Shown in pieces: positions 8,497 through 18,265 of a DNA stretch of 64,000 bases. Origin of the DNA: a bacterium. Lineage in GTDB: Bacteria > Chloroflexota > Anaerolineae > Caldilineales > Caldilineaceae. The translations under genes and the position numbers were made by a program. Positions within the stretch are counted from its first letter, which is position 1, and every line of letters begins with the position of its first letter. The notes beneath the pieces were generated by a model, which saw only the letters and a program-made list of their open reading frames with translations, was not told the origin of the DNA and searched no databases. Location of the stretch: assembly GCA_016124945.1 (NCBI GenBank), contig WGMT01000056.1, positions 1 through 64,000 on the forward strand, given 5' to 3'.

Positions 8497-8522
8497 GCGC
8501 CTGTGTCACCCGACACAGGCGC
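8497..8522 (+). terminator. Hairpin between NicO and DUF4331 genes
   Basis: The perfect 10-bp stem GCGCCTGTGT / ACACAGGCGC has a 6-nt loop and no T-run. It could slow or process the transcript rather than end it, so the DUF4331 gene may be partly co-transcribed. The A/C-rich CACACAACC tract just before it is a short tandem repeat. Confidence 0.5.
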
Positions 8523-8558
8523 GCCCATCAACTGTTCAATTCACAGGAGAAATCACAC

Positions 8559-10289
8559 ATGCAAGCTTCAAGACACATCTTTCAAAGATTGGGGATTCTA
8601 CTCGGTCTGCTGGTCGGCGTCCTCTGTCTCTTCGGCGCAGCACTGGTCTGGACACAATCCCTGGCCGGTGCATCCAGCCACCGCGAAGCCCCCCTGATCT
8701 CCAAGGATCCCTTCGCCGACAACACCGACACCTACGTCTTCGTGTCGCCCGAAAACCCCGACAACCTGGTGCTCGTTGCCAGTTGGATCCCCTTCGAGGG
8801 GCCGGAAGGTGGCCCGAACTACTGGGAATGGGACGACAACGTCGCCTACGATATCCACATCGACATCGACGGTGACGCCACCAGCGAAGTCACCTACACC
8901 CTGCGCAGCCGCGTGGAGGTGGGCAATCCCAATACCTTCCTCTACAACACCGGCAGCATCGACTCGCCCAGCAGCAGCAACTGGAATCGTCGCCAGTTCT
9001 ACACCGTCACCGAAAGCTTCGAGCCGGGGACGGAACCCAACGGCGCCGCCAATCCGCTTTCCCTGCTCGTGGACAATCAACCCGCCGCGCCGGTGAACAT
9101 CGGCAGCAAGTCCACACCCAACTATGCTGCCCTCGAATCGGCCACCATCTACAACGTCACCGCCTCCAACGGCGACGCCATCAAAGTCTTCGCCGGGCAG
9201 ACGGACGATCCCTTCTTCGTGGATTTGCAGGTCTTCGATCTGCTCACCCTGCGCGGTGAAGCCGCCCCTGTCGGCTACAGCAGCGGCAACAACATTGCCA
9301 TCGATTCACTTTCGGGCTTCAACGTGCATACCATGGTGATCGAAGTGCCCATCAGCCGCCTCGTGCGCAACAGTGAACCTGTCCTCGGTGTGTGGGCTGC
9401 GTCCCGCCGCCCGTCCATGGACGTGATGGGCGGCGATGGCGAAATGAAGCAGGTCTCGCGCCTGGGCATGCCCCTGGTCAACGAAGTGGTACTGCCCATG
9501 GGCCTCAAAGACGTCTTCAACAGCATTCAGCCCAGTTCTGATCTCGGCGCCTACGGTCTGCTGCAGAAGAGCGTGGAAGATCCCGAAATCGGCAACCTGC
9601 TCTGCGCGCTCTACGGCATCCCCCTGCCAGGTGACAGCGACAATAACTGCGCCACCGAATTCACGACAGGCACCCCCCGCAGCGGGCGCGGTGACATCTT
9701 CGACGTCTTCTTGCAGGGCATGGTTCTCGCCAATCCCTTCACAATTCAAACCGCCAACGGCACCGTCGAACTGCCCGCAGGCTTCAATGTCAACCGTCCT
9801 AGCGCCAACGGTGCGCCTACACCGTCTGAGATGATCCGCATCAACACCAACATCAAGGGCGATCTCTGCCATCCCACCCCACAACGGCTGGGTGTGCTGG
9901 CCGGCGACGCCTGTGGCTTCCCCAACGGTCGCCGCCTCGCGGACGATGTCGTCGAGATCGAACTGCTAGCCGTGGCCGGCGCTGCTTACCCTGTCCTCGA
10001 CGGGCGCGACGCCACTTTCAGCTTCAACAGCGACTTCATCGGCGTCCTCACCGACAATGTTAACGCCAACGACGTTCCTTTCCGCGACAACTTCCCCTAC
10101 GTGGCCACGGCGCAGTCGGGGCAAGAACACATCCATCAGAACCCATTGACATTCATGCTCTTCCCTAACATTCTCAACGCCGCCGTCACCGTAGACTTCA
10201 TCGGTCTGCCCGCCGCCGGTTCCGCACTGGCGCTGTTCTCGCTGTTGGCGGTGCCGGTTTACCTCTGGGTACGGCGACGATCTGGATAG
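8559..10289 (+). CDS. DUF4331 domain secreted or surface protein
   Basis: 576 residues. A signal peptide (hydrophobic about 14-33) is followed by SSHREAPLISKDPFADNTD, the hallmark start of DUF4331, a domain of unknown function in exported proteins. The middle is rich in short D/N/G turns and strands, and the last 30 residues form a hydrophobic helix followed by RRRSG, which looks like a C-terminal membrane anchor or sorting tail. The start is supported by ACAGGAGA. It follows the NicO gene in the same direction, and a TPR gene follows it, an arrangement compatible with a three-gene locus interrupted by palindromic element copy B. Confidence 0.87.
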   Translation: MQASRHIFQRLGILLGLLVGVLCLFGAALVWTQSLAGASSHREAPLISKDPFADNTDTYVFVSPENPDNLVLVASWIPFEGPEGGPNYWEWDDNVAYDIHIDIDGDATSEVTYTLRSRVEVGNPNTFLYNTGSIDSPSSSNWNRRQFYTVTESFEPGTEPNGAANPLSLLVDNQPAAPVNIGSKSTPNYAALESATIYNVTASNGDAIKVFAGQTDDPFFVDLQVFDLLTLRGEAAPVGYSSGNNIAIDSLSGFNVHTMVIEVPISRLVRNSEPVLGVWAASRRPSMDVMGGDGEMKQVSRLGMPLVNEVVLPMGLKDVFNSIQPSSDLGAYGLLQKSVEDPEIGNLLCALYGIPLPGDSDNNCATEFTTGTPRSGRGDIFDVFLQGMVLANPFTIQTANGTVELPAGFNVNRPSANGAPTPSEMIRINTNIKGDLCHPTPQRLGVLAGDACGFPNGRRLADDVVEIELLAVAGAAYPVLDGRDATFSFNSDFIGVLTDNVNANDVPFRDNFPYVATAQSGQEHIHQNPLTFMLFPNILNAAVTVDFIGLPAAGSALALFSLLAVPVYLWVRRRSG

Positions 10290-10294
10290 AAAAT

Positions 10295-10441
10295 GAGTAA
10301 GGAGTCAATGTCCTTAAGTTAAGCGCGAAGTGAGCATCCTCAGATGCGGCTCTACAGGTGTGGACACACATCTGAAGATGCTCGCTCCGCAGCGTGACGA
10401 GTAGCTGAATCCCTTAACAAAATGACATTGACTCCTTACTC
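10295..10441. repeat. Palindromic intergenic element, copy B
   Basis: Perfect 18-bp terminal inverted repeats (GAGTAAGGAGTCAATGTC at 10295-10312 and its complement at 10424-10441) enclose a second stem, GTGAGCATCCTCAGATG against CATCTGAAGATGCTCGC. The inner core AAGCGCGAAGTGAGCATC ... TGCGGCTCTAC (10321-10355) is shared with copies at 5841 and 29229. It sits exactly in the gap between two co-oriented genes. Confidence 0.75.
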
Positions 10442-10467
10442 TTTGCTCATTCACCCTGGAGCGCATC

Positions 10468-11769
10468 ATGCACAACGCACACCTCTCCCCCACCACCTAC
10501 CGCCTCATCATTCGCGTCGGCCTCTCTCTGCTCTTGCTGGCTGTGGTTCTTTTTTTGAGGACCGGAACGACGTTGCCGTCGCCTACCGTCACCCGTGCCA
10601 CTGTGAGCGAATGGTCCGCAGCATCCGCGGTTCGACAGGTTCAAGCGCGCCTGCAAGCCCGCCCCAACGACGCCGATAGCTACGCCTTGCTCGGATTGGC
10701 ACTGCTCCAGCAAGTCCGCGAAGACGGTGACGCCGCCAACTACCTGCGCGCCGAAGAAGCCTTCGCCGCCGCCCTTGCACGCGATCCGGAACAGGTCAAC
10801 GCGTTGGTGGGGCAAGGACTGTTGGCCCTGGCCCGCCATGATTTTGTCACCGCGCTGACGTGGGGGGAGCAGGCCCGTGGGCTGAATCCGTACAACGTCG
10901 AAGCGTTGGGCGTCCTCGTAGACGGCTACGTCGAGCTAGGACGCTACACAGAAGCTATCGACGCCGCCCAAAAAATGGTCGATCTGCGCCCCGGCGTCGC
11001 CTCGTACACCCGCGTCTCCTACCTGCGCGAACTACACGGCGACGTCGACGGCGCCATCCATGCTATGACCCGCGCCGTCGACGCCGGCGTCCCCGGCAGT
11101 GAGCAGGCGCTCTGGTCACAGGTGCAACTAGGACATCTCTACTTCAATCGCGGCGATTGGACAAACGCCGAATCCCACTATCGAGCCACCCTTGCCGCCA
11201 GGCCCAACTACGTCTACGCACGCGCCGGGCTGGCACGCGTCCACGCCGCCCGCGGACAACACGACGACGCCATCCGCATCTACGCCGCCGTGGCCGAAGA
11301 GATGCCGCTGCCCGAATTCCTCATCCCGCTGGGCGAACTTTACCAGCGCGCCGGTCAGCCCGAAAAAGCAGCCGAACAGTTCGATCTCGTGCGCGTCATC
11401 GCCCGCCTACAGCAAGCCGCGGGTATGGACGTGGACCTGGAAATGGCCCTCTTCGAAATCGAGCATGGCGACAATCCCGCGTCCGCCCTGGCAAAAGCGC
11501 GAGCCGCCTACACACGGCGGCCCAGCGTCCACGCCGCCAACGTCCTCGCCTGGGCGTTCTATCATCACGGCGACTATGCCGAAGCCCAACGCTACAGCAA
11601 CGAAAGCCTGCGCCTCGGCACCCAAGACGCATCCTTCCACTACCACGCCGCCCGCATCGCCCACGCCCTGAACGATGACGCTGCCGCCCGTCACCACGTG
11701 GTGCAGGTCAATGCCATCAACCCAGGATTCTCAATCCTGTACAGCGCAGAAAGATTGGACACGGATTGA
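10468..11769 (+). CDS. TPR-repeat protein with N-terminal membrane anchor
   Basis: 433 residues. One hydrophobic segment (about 15-30) anchors the N-terminus; the rest is a series of roughly 34-residue helix pairs with TPR spacing (for example ALLGLALLQQ, EALGVLVDGYVELGRYTEAID, AGLARVHAARGQHDDAIRIYA, LGELYQRAGQPEKAAEQF). TPR arrays hold other proteins rather than catalyse reactions. The ATG has TGGAG seven bases upstream. It lies downstream of the DUF4331 gene, and its partner may be that protein, but this is only positional. Codon use is strongly GC-biased compared with neighbours such as the 2 kb cytochrome gene. Confidence 0.85.
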   Translation: MHNAHLSPTTYRLIIRVGLSLLLLAVVLFLRTGTTLPSPTVTRATVSEWSAASAVRQVQARLQARPNDADSYALLGLALLQQVREDGDAANYLRAEEAFAAALARDPEQVNALVGQGLLALARHDFVTALTWGEQARGLNPYNVEALGVLVDGYVELGRYTEAIDAAQKMVDLRPGVASYTRVSYLRELHGDVDGAIHAMTRAVDAGVPGSEQALWSQVQLGHLYFNRGDWTNAESHYRATLAARPNYVYARAGLARVHAARGQHDDAIRIYAAVAEEMPLPEFLIPLGELYQRAGQPEKAAEQFDLVRVIARLQQAAGMDVDLEMALFEIEHGDNPASALAKARAAYTRRPSVHAANVLAWAFYHHGDYAEAQRYSNESLRLGTQDASFHYHAARIAHALNDDAAARHHVVQVNAINPGFSILYSAERLDTD

Positions 11770-11775
11770 CAGGAT

Positions 11776-12660
11776 CTATGCACGCGCTTCCACCGACAGC
11801 CAATCCACCCACAGCGATTGGCGGCCCGGCTTGTTGATCACTCCGTAGCCGAAGTCGCCCCAAGGCGTTACCCGCATGAACTGGTTGTCGATCCAGATCA
11901 CCAGCCCCAACGGTCCTCGTGGCGGCGTCGCGCAGGTGAGGACGGGCACGCCGTCTACAAAAAAGCGAGCAACGTCCCTTCCCCAATCAATTGTGTAGAC
12001 ATGCCAATCGGCCATTGACGTCGTCAGCGACTGTTCGCAGACGCCGATGGAGCGCTGTCCAATCGGCCAGAGCCGACGGTAGAGCGATCGGATCTGCATG
12101 AGCGGCATGGCGACGGGGGCGGTGGGGGCCAGCGCCAGGAAGGACCAACGCACTGCGTCGATGGTTGCTGCTTTCCAGCCCCAGCCCGGCGTATTGAGAT
12201 CGAGCTTCATGTTCGAGGGCGGCGCGGCGTAGAAAAACCAGATGGCACGCGGCAGCGCCGGCATACGCCGGCCTGTCATCAAGAACGGATCGTTCCAGAA
12301 TCCGAAACCGGCGGTGCCGAGGAGCGGACGGGGGGAGATTGTTGATGGAGAAGGCGATAGTGCGTAGTGCGTGGTGCGTGGACCAGGGGAGGGCGTGGGC
12401 GTTTCATTGGGCTGTTCTTGCGCGCCGGGGTGCGAGAAGCGGGCGCGGATGGTGAAACGTAGCGGCGGCTTCCACAGGAAATCGCCGCGCGCCAGGCCCT
12501 GGTAATCGTCGATCTGGGCGTTGGTGTAGGCGTTGGACGTGGCATCCTGATTGGAGAGGCGTAGACCGTCTGCGTCGAAGTCGAGCTGTCCGCGGCCCGC
12601 AATGTGACGTTTCCACTCGGCAGGCAGCCCATCACGGAATCGGACGGTGCGAGCCGTCAC
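11776..12660 (-). CDS. GH16-like or concanavalin-fold domain protein of unknown function
   Basis: 294 residues starting at a GTG that overlaps the stop of the upstream methyltransferase by four bases. The C-terminal half resembles the beta-sandwich of family 16 glycosidases and related lectins (DWHVYTIDWGRDVARFFVDGVPVL, GLVIWIDNQF, WVDWLSVEAR), but the E-x-D-x-x-E catalytic motif of GH16 enzymes is not evident, so it may only bind sugars or lipids. An internal stretch of about 40 residues (PNETPTPSPGPR to STISPRP) is low-complexity and is partly encoded by a CACGCAC/TACGCAC heptamer array near 12360-12390, a likely insertion. It is last of a three-gene overlapping operon. Confidence 0.7.
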   Translation of the reverse strand: MTARTVRFRDGLPAEWKRHIAGRGQLDFDADGLRLSNQDATSNAYTNAQIDDYQGLARGDFLWKPPLRFTIRARFSHPGAQEQPNETPTPSPGPRTTHYALSPSPSTISPRPLLGTAGFGFWNDPFLMTGRRMPALPRAIWFFYAAPPSNMKLDLNTPGWGWKAATIDAVRWSFLALAPTAPVAMPLMQIRSLYRRLWPIGQRSIGVCEQSLTTSMADWHVYTIDWGRDVARFFVDGVPVLTCATPPRGPLGLVIWIDNQFMRVTPWGDFGYGVINKPGRQSLWVDWLSVEARA

Positions 12661-13298
12661 AACGGTTTCTCCAGCAGTGTCACCACCACCTCTACCGCGC
12701 CTTCGCCGTGGAGGTGGCGTGAACGGGTGAGCTGTCCGGCTTCCACGGCGGCGGCGAATTGTTGTCCACTCTCCTTTACCGGCGGGAAGACGACGCTGTA
12801 GAAAGCGCGCATCAGGGGATTCTGGGCTTTGATCTGCACGTCCACCACAATCACCCGCCCGCCAGGACGGAGCACGCGAGCAAATTCACGGTGGGCAATC
12901 GGGTCGAGGATAAAGCCGGCGGGGAAGGTGCTGACGATGGCGTCGATGCTCTCGTCGGCGAAGGGCAGGCGCTGTACAACGCCCTGCACCCGAGGGAAGC
13001 GCAGATGGTGGCGGTGCAGTTTGCCGTCCACAATGCGGTGCATGGCGGCAGACGCTTCCAAGCCCATTGCGTTTTCGGCTTTCACCGCCAGCAGGGGCAG
13101 TAGTTCGCCGGTGCCAAAGGCCACTTCCAGCACACGTTCGCCCTGTACATAGCGCAACGCCGTGCGCCGCCAACTGTCCCATTGGCCGAGGCTCACCAGC
13201 CAACTGACGATGTCATAGCTCCAGGCGAATTCGTTGTAGAGGCGTTGATAGGCCCAGCGGTAGAGGGTTGCGATCAGGCGGAAGAGGAGGCGTTTCAT
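12657..13298 (-). CDS. Class I SAM-dependent methyltransferase
   Basis: 213 residues. Motif I VLEVAFGTGELLPLL (about 55-69), an acidic residue in GLEAS after strand 2, then VVQRLPFADESIDAIVSTFPAGFI and LRPGGRVIVVDVQ, the usual motif order of Rossmann-fold methyltransferases of the UbiE/Methyltransf_11 type. Its substrate is unknown. The gene overlaps both neighbours by four bases (ATGA upstream, GTGA downstream), so the three genes should be translationally coupled. Confidence 0.88.
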   Translation of the reverse strand: MKRLLFRLIATLYRWAYQRLYNEFAWSYDIVSWLVSLGQWDSWRRTALRYVQGERVLEVAFGTGELLPLLAVKAENAMGLEASAAMHRIVDGKLHRHHLRFPRVQGVVQRLPFADESIDAIVSTFPAGFILDPIAHREFARVLRPGGRVIVVDVQIKAQNPLMRAFYSVVFPPVKESGQQFAAAVEAGQLTRSRHLHGEGAVEVVVTLLEKPL

Positions 13299-14077
13299 GC
13301 GGCGTTCAGAGCGGCATCGATCAGCGGCTGCGCCCAGGTGGCGGCGTCCTCGTTGAGATGCGGCACCGGCGGTTGCGTGTAGTCCAGCCGTAGATCGAAG
13401 CGGGCGCGGTCATACAGTTCGTGGAAGACTTTGTTCAGCGACAGGATGGGCGCTTCCTCGCCCGGCAAGAGCGGAATCGGCACGTCGGGGATGGGATCGC
13501 GCACACTGAACGCGTAAAGCTGCGATTGTGGCCGGCGCCAGCCAGGGCTGATGAGAATGCGGTAGTCGCTGTGTACATCGGGGCCAACCACCGTCATCGG
13601 CGGGCCGGCGCGCAGCAGGTCGATCTCCACCAGGCTGGTGCGGCTGCGTACAACTGTGGCGCGTTTGTCTACGTACTGGTGGCGACCGTCTTCGTGAAGT
13701 TTATTCACCGGCGATAGTAGTTCCAGGATCGTGATCAGCTTGGCCGTCTTCACTTCACGGATTTCCAGGTAGCTTTCGTCCACTTTGTCGCCCATGGGCA
13801 CGTCCACTTCGTAGACGGCGGAGGCTTCGGCCATCTGCGACATGGGCTTGGGCCAGGGTGCATTCTCTACCGGGCTGATGGCAATGTCGGGCCGCCCAAC
13901 GAAGACGATGTCATCGGGGGCGAGCAGGTAGGTACGCCGTTCCAGCGCCACATAGTAGCGGGGCGCCACTCTGGGGACGAGCGCGTCACGCATGGCCGTA
14001 ATCAGGCTGTTGTGTACATCGGGCCACAAAGATGGATGTTCCAGGTAAGGATCCATGCCGGGAAAGGGACACTGCAT
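13295..14077 (-). CDS. DUF4058 family protein
   Basis: 260 residues beginning MQCPFPGMDPYLEHP.LWPDVH, the clear signature of DUF4058, with the later conserved RPDIAI, YLEIRE, TLIELLSPVNK-like ILELLSPVNK and PLPLLPGE-like PIPLLPGEEAP segments. The family is common in Chloroflexota and cyanobacteria and has no established function; the acidic-residue and K pattern has prompted suggestions of a nuclease-like fold, which is not shown here. AAGGAGG precedes the ATG. It is first in the three-gene operon reaching down to 11776. Confidence 0.88.
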   Translation of the reverse strand: MQCPFPGMDPYLEHPSLWPDVHNSLITAMRDALVPRVAPRYYVALERRTYLLAPDDIVFVGRPDIAISPVENAPWPKPMSQMAEASAVYEVDVPMGDKVDESYLEIREVKTAKLITILELLSPVNKLHEDGRHQYVDKRATVVRSRTSLVEIDLLRAGPPMTVVGPDVHSDYRILISPGWRRPQSQLYAFSVRDPIPDVPIPLLPGEEAPILSLNKVFHELYDRARFDLRLDYTQPPVPHLNEDAATWAQPLIDAALNAA

Positions 14078-14162
14078 CGCTGCCTCCTTGAATCATGCGC
14101 TGCCCGCATTGTAGCAGGGGGGATCGGGTGCGTCAATCCGCCCAATCTGCTCCATCCGCGTT

Positions 14163-14675
14163 CTATTTCGTCTCTGAATCGAAGGAATAGTGCCGCGCTG
14201 TTGTGATCTCGGCCATCACCCGCTTAATCGGCACAAGACGGCCAACAGTGGTGTAATGGTGACCGGCAACCGGCGTGGTGGTGGCGCGCTCGAGGAATTC
14301 CTCTTGAATGGGGACAAACCAATCCCGCGTCTGCGGCAGGGGCAGGATGTAAAGCTGTTTGGTGTTGACGAAGTAGTAAAAGAGGAGATCGGCCTGTGTG
14401 TAGAGGAAGCAGCCGGGGGTGCCCTCTTCGGCGTTGCTTTGGGTCTCGAAGAAGAAATTGCCGCTTTTTTCGACGCGGTCGCCCTTGATTTCCACCTGGT
14501 AGCGGCGTTTTTGTGTCGTCCACAGCAGATCCACGTCCAGCGCCTGATACGCCGGATCTTGTTCGACGTTGGCCACGCCCACGGTCTGGCGCAGGCTGCG
14601 CAGCCACTCTTCGATCTCCGCCGCCGCCACCTGGGCAACCTGGGTCCCGTCTTGCATTGAGTATCGACGGGGCAT
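14163..14675 (-). CDS. Uncharacterised protein with a PD-(D/E)xK-like core
   Basis: 170 residues, not recognised as a named family. Residues around 52-68 read LDVDLLWTT then YQVEIKGDR, that is an Asp followed about 14 residues later by E-I-K, the spacing and strand pattern of PD-(D/E)xK nuclease cores. The rest is mixed alpha/beta with aromatic strands (LLFYYFVNTKQLYILPL). The start at 14675 is chosen for GAGGAGAGG upstream; the frame stays open upstream but there runs into the hairpin arm. It lies alone between the aminotransferase and the DUF4058 operon, on the same strand. Endonuclease activity is only a hypothesis. Confidence 0.65.
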   Translation of the reverse strand: MPRRYSMQDGTQVAQVAAAEIEEWLRSLRQTVGVANVEQDPAYQALDVDLLWTTQKRRYQVEIKGDRVEKSGNFFFETQSNAEEGTPGCFLYTQADLLFYYFVNTKQLYILPLPQTRDWFVPIQEEFLERATTTPVAGHHYTTVGRLVPIKRVMAEITTARHYSFDSETK

Positions 14676-14732
14676 CGGCCTCTCCTCTCTACACGTACAA
14701 ACCACGAGGACAGAGAATTGTCTGGAAAGAGA

Positions 14733-14801
14733 GGGATTGGTGATTGGTGACCGGGGCAGATTCACCTCTGCCCCAATCACCAATCACTAATCACCAATCC
14801 C
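14733..14801. repeat. Heptamer-arm hairpin, GGGGCAGA core (H1)
   Basis: The left arm (14733-14760) is built from GGTGATT words and ends GGGGCAGA; the loop is TTCACC; the right arm (14767-14801) begins TCTGCCCC and is the complement with one extra heptamer. It lies just after the aminotransferase stop codon in its reading direction. The same core closes the hairpin at 59831. Confidence 0.8.
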
Positions 14802-14806
14802 TTCCT

Positions 14807-16075
<1,269 letters not shown>

Positions 16076-16296
16076 GATGATGCGGCCGCGGACGGCCGTT
16101 TCCTTTCGTCGGGATCAGTAAGATAGTTTGTATTTGGGGTTGTGTAGGGTGATGCGCCAGCCTTTGCGTGCCGATTCCACAACTGTCAACAGGCTATACT
16201 GACAGTTGCCGGCTCAGTGCAATGGCCAGGCTCCCGACGAGGGGAGGTTGGGTTGGCATGTGGTGCGTTAACATGTCTGTTTCAGGCATGGCTATC

Positions 16297-17763
16297 TCAC
16301 AGCGTGGGTTTCTGCTTGTGCCAGGATGTGCTTTGCTCGTAGGCATAGGCTGTGCGCAGAATCGCTTCTTCGCCCAGCGACGGCCCACAGATTTGCAGGC
16401 CGATGGGCAGCCCGTTGTTGTCTTGTCCACAGGGGACGTTGATGCCGCACATGCCCACCAGATTGAGGCTGACAGTGAAGATATCGGCCAGGTACATTTC
16501 CAGTGGGTTGTCCGTCTTCTCACCGAAGCGGAAGGCGGTGGACGGTGTTGTTGGCCCTACGATGACATCGACTTGCTCGAATGCACGTTCCCAGGCACGC
16601 TTAAGCAGTGTACGCACCTGCTGGGCCTTGAGGTAGTAGGCATCGTAGTAGCCGGCGCTGAGGGCGTAGGTGCCCAGCATAATGCGTCGTTTCACTTCTG
16701 GGCCGAAGCCTTGTCCGCGCGTCTGGCGGAAGTTCTCGAGCATGTTGTCCGCGCCGGCGCTGTAGCCGAAGCGGATACCGTCATAGCGGGCGAGATTGGC
16801 GCTGGCTTCTGCTGTGGCCACCAGGTAGTAGACGGGCAACGCCTTGTCTGTGTTAGGCAGCGAAATCGGCACGATCTGTGCGCCCAGTGTCTCCAGTTGG
16901 GTGATGGCTTTGCGCACCGCCGCTTCCACCTCAGGCTGAATGCCTTCGATGAAGTATTCGGCGGGCAGCCCCACCCGCATCCCCTTTAGATCGGGGATCA
17001 ACGCCTGCGTGTAATCAGGGACAGGTGCATCGAGGCTGGTGCTGTCTAGCGGATCGCGCCCGGCGATGACATTGAGCAGGATCGCCGTGTCTTCGACGGT
17101 GTGGGTAAGCGTGCCAACCTGATCGAGGCTACTGCCGTAGGCCAGCAAACCGTAGCGGCTGACCCTTCCATACGAGGGCTTGAGGCCAACAATGCCACAC
17201 AGCGCCGCGGGTTGGCGCACACTGCCACCGGTGTCCGTCCCCAGCGCGCCAAGCGCTTCGGATGCTGCCACTGCTGCCGCTGATCCGCCGCTGCTACCAC
17301 CGGGGACACGTTCAAGGTCCCACGGATTACGGGTAGGGGCATAGCCGCTGTTCTCTGTGCTCGACCCCATGGCAAACTCGTCGGTGTTGGTTTTGCCCAG
17401 GATCACCGCGCCGGCGTCTTGTAACTTTTGCACGCTGGTGGCGCTGTAGGGTGGCACAAAGCCTTTGAGGATCTTGCTGCCGGCAGTGGTTTCTACGCCC
17501 CGCGTCGCCAGGACGTCCTTGATCGCAAGCGGCACGCCCAGCAGCGGCGCATCTTCGCCGGCAGCGCGCCGTTTATCTGCCTCAGCCGCTTGTGCCAGCG
17601 CCGATTCTTCGGTAACGGTGAGATAGGCGTTTAGGTCACCGTCTACAGCGGCGATGCGGTCGAGCAAGGCTTGGATCAACTCAACGGCAGAAATGTCACC
17701 GCGGCGCAGGCTTCTTAACGCGTCGGAGATCGTCAATTCATGCAGGTTTGTCGTCGCAGTCAT
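16297..17763 (-). CDS. gatA: Asp-tRNA(Asn)/Glu-tRNA(Gln) amidotransferase subunit A
   Basis: 488 residues. The amidase triad is in place: Lys82 (IKDV), cis-Ser157 in GGSSGGS and nucleophile Ser181 in TDTGGSVR. GatA releases ammonia from glutamine for the GatB subunit, which converts misacylated Glu-tRNA(Gln) or Asp-tRNA(Asn). gatC lies directly upstream (80-base gap), so the two are probably one transcript; gatB is not in the window. The start at 17763 fits the family's N-terminus (LHELTISDAL); a further in-frame ATG at 17814 has no ribosome site. A 9-bp inverted repeat without a T-run lies after the stop (16180-16208). Confidence 0.96.
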   Translation of the reverse strand: MTATTNLHELTISDALRSLRRGDISAVELIQALLDRIAAVDGDLNAYLTVTEESALAQAAEADKRRAAGEDAPLLGVPLAIKDVLATRGVETTAGSKILKGFVPPYSATSVQKLQDAGAVILGKTNTDEFAMGSSTENSGYAPTRNPWDLERVPGGSSGGSAAAVAASEALGALGTDTGGSVRQPAALCGIVGLKPSYGRVSRYGLLAYGSSLDQVGTLTHTVEDTAILLNVIAGRDPLDSTSLDAPVPDYTQALIPDLKGMRVGLPAEYFIEGIQPEVEAAVRKAITQLETLGAQIVPISLPNTDKALPVYYLVATAEASANLARYDGIRFGYSAGADNMLENFRQTRGQGFGPEVKRRIMLGTYALSAGYYDAYYLKAQQVRTLLKRAWERAFEQVDVIVGPTTPSTAFRFGEKTDNPLEMYLADIFTVSLNLVGMCGINVPCGQDNNGLPIGLQICGPSLGEEAILRTAYAYEQSTSWHKQKPTL

Positions 17764-17843
17764 CAGCGTGATGCCTTTGTTTGGGGCGCCTCGAGAGCCG
17801 AAAACCAACGCCATCCGGCGTGGTCCGGTTCCAACGTGGCGGG

Positions 17844-18134
17844 TTATTCTTCAAAGATGGCGCGCACGCGGAAATATCCGTCGGCACTATCTGGTGCATT
17901 GGCAAGGGCTGTTTCGTTGTCGAAGCTGGGCCGCGGTAGATCGTCGGCCATCACGTTCTGTAGATCAAGGATGTAGGGCGTAGGGGCCACGCTGCTTGTG
18001 TCCACTTCCTGGATCTGTTCGGCATACTCAAGGATCGCCGACAATTGACCGGTAAACTCCTCAACCTCGGCATCGCTAAGGGAAAGTTTGGCCAGTTCGG
18101 CAACGTGACGGACTTCTTGAGCAGTCAGTTTCAT
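17844..18134 (-). CDS. gatC: Asp-tRNA(Asn)/Glu-tRNA(Gln) amidotransferase subunit C
   Basis: 96 residues, the normal size. KLTAQEVRHVAELAKLSLSD at the start and the later ILEYAEQIQEVDTSSVAPT segment are standard GatC features; the C-terminal part wraps around GatA and GatB to hold the complex together. The start at 18134 is fixed by the family's N-terminus and a GGGGGG-type ribosome site; an open frame further upstream is not coding-like. Two hairpins on the same strand stand 60-130 bases upstream of the start. Confidence 0.95.
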   Translation of the reverse strand: MKLTAQEVRHVAELAKLSLSDAEVEEFTGQLSAILEYAEQIQEVDTSSVAPTPYILDLQNVMADDLPRPSFDNETALANAPDSADGYFRVRAIFEE

Positions 18135-18195
18135 GCAAAGCCCCCCGTGCTGAATACTGAAAACAAAGTAGTAAATATAAGCGTAGTAAACAAAA

Positions 18196-18221
18196 GCGTC
18201 GTGGAAGCAAGGCCACGACGC
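18196..18221 (-). terminator. Terminator-like hairpin in the gatC leader
   Basis: Read on the minus strand, GCGTCGTGG / CCACGACGC (9 bp, 8-nt loop) is followed by TTTTGTTT, about 60 bases before the gatC start. It either ends an upstream transcript or acts as an attenuator of gatCA. Confidence 0.6.
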
Positions 18222-18239
18222 CAGGTTACTGCATAGAAA

Positions 18240-18265
18240 CGCCGTGAGCAAAAGTGCTCACGGCG
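18240..18265 (-). terminator. Second hairpin upstream of gatC
   Basis: The perfect 11-bp stem CGCCGTGAGCA / TGCTCACGGCG has a 4-nt loop and a weak TTTCT tail on the minus strand. It is the upper member of a tandem pair with the hairpin at 18196. Confidence 0.55.

Noticed and set aside
10293..10443. Insertion sequence remnant with 18-bp inverted repeats
   Set aside because: No transposase fragment and no visible target duplication; treated as a palindromic element shared with two other loci.
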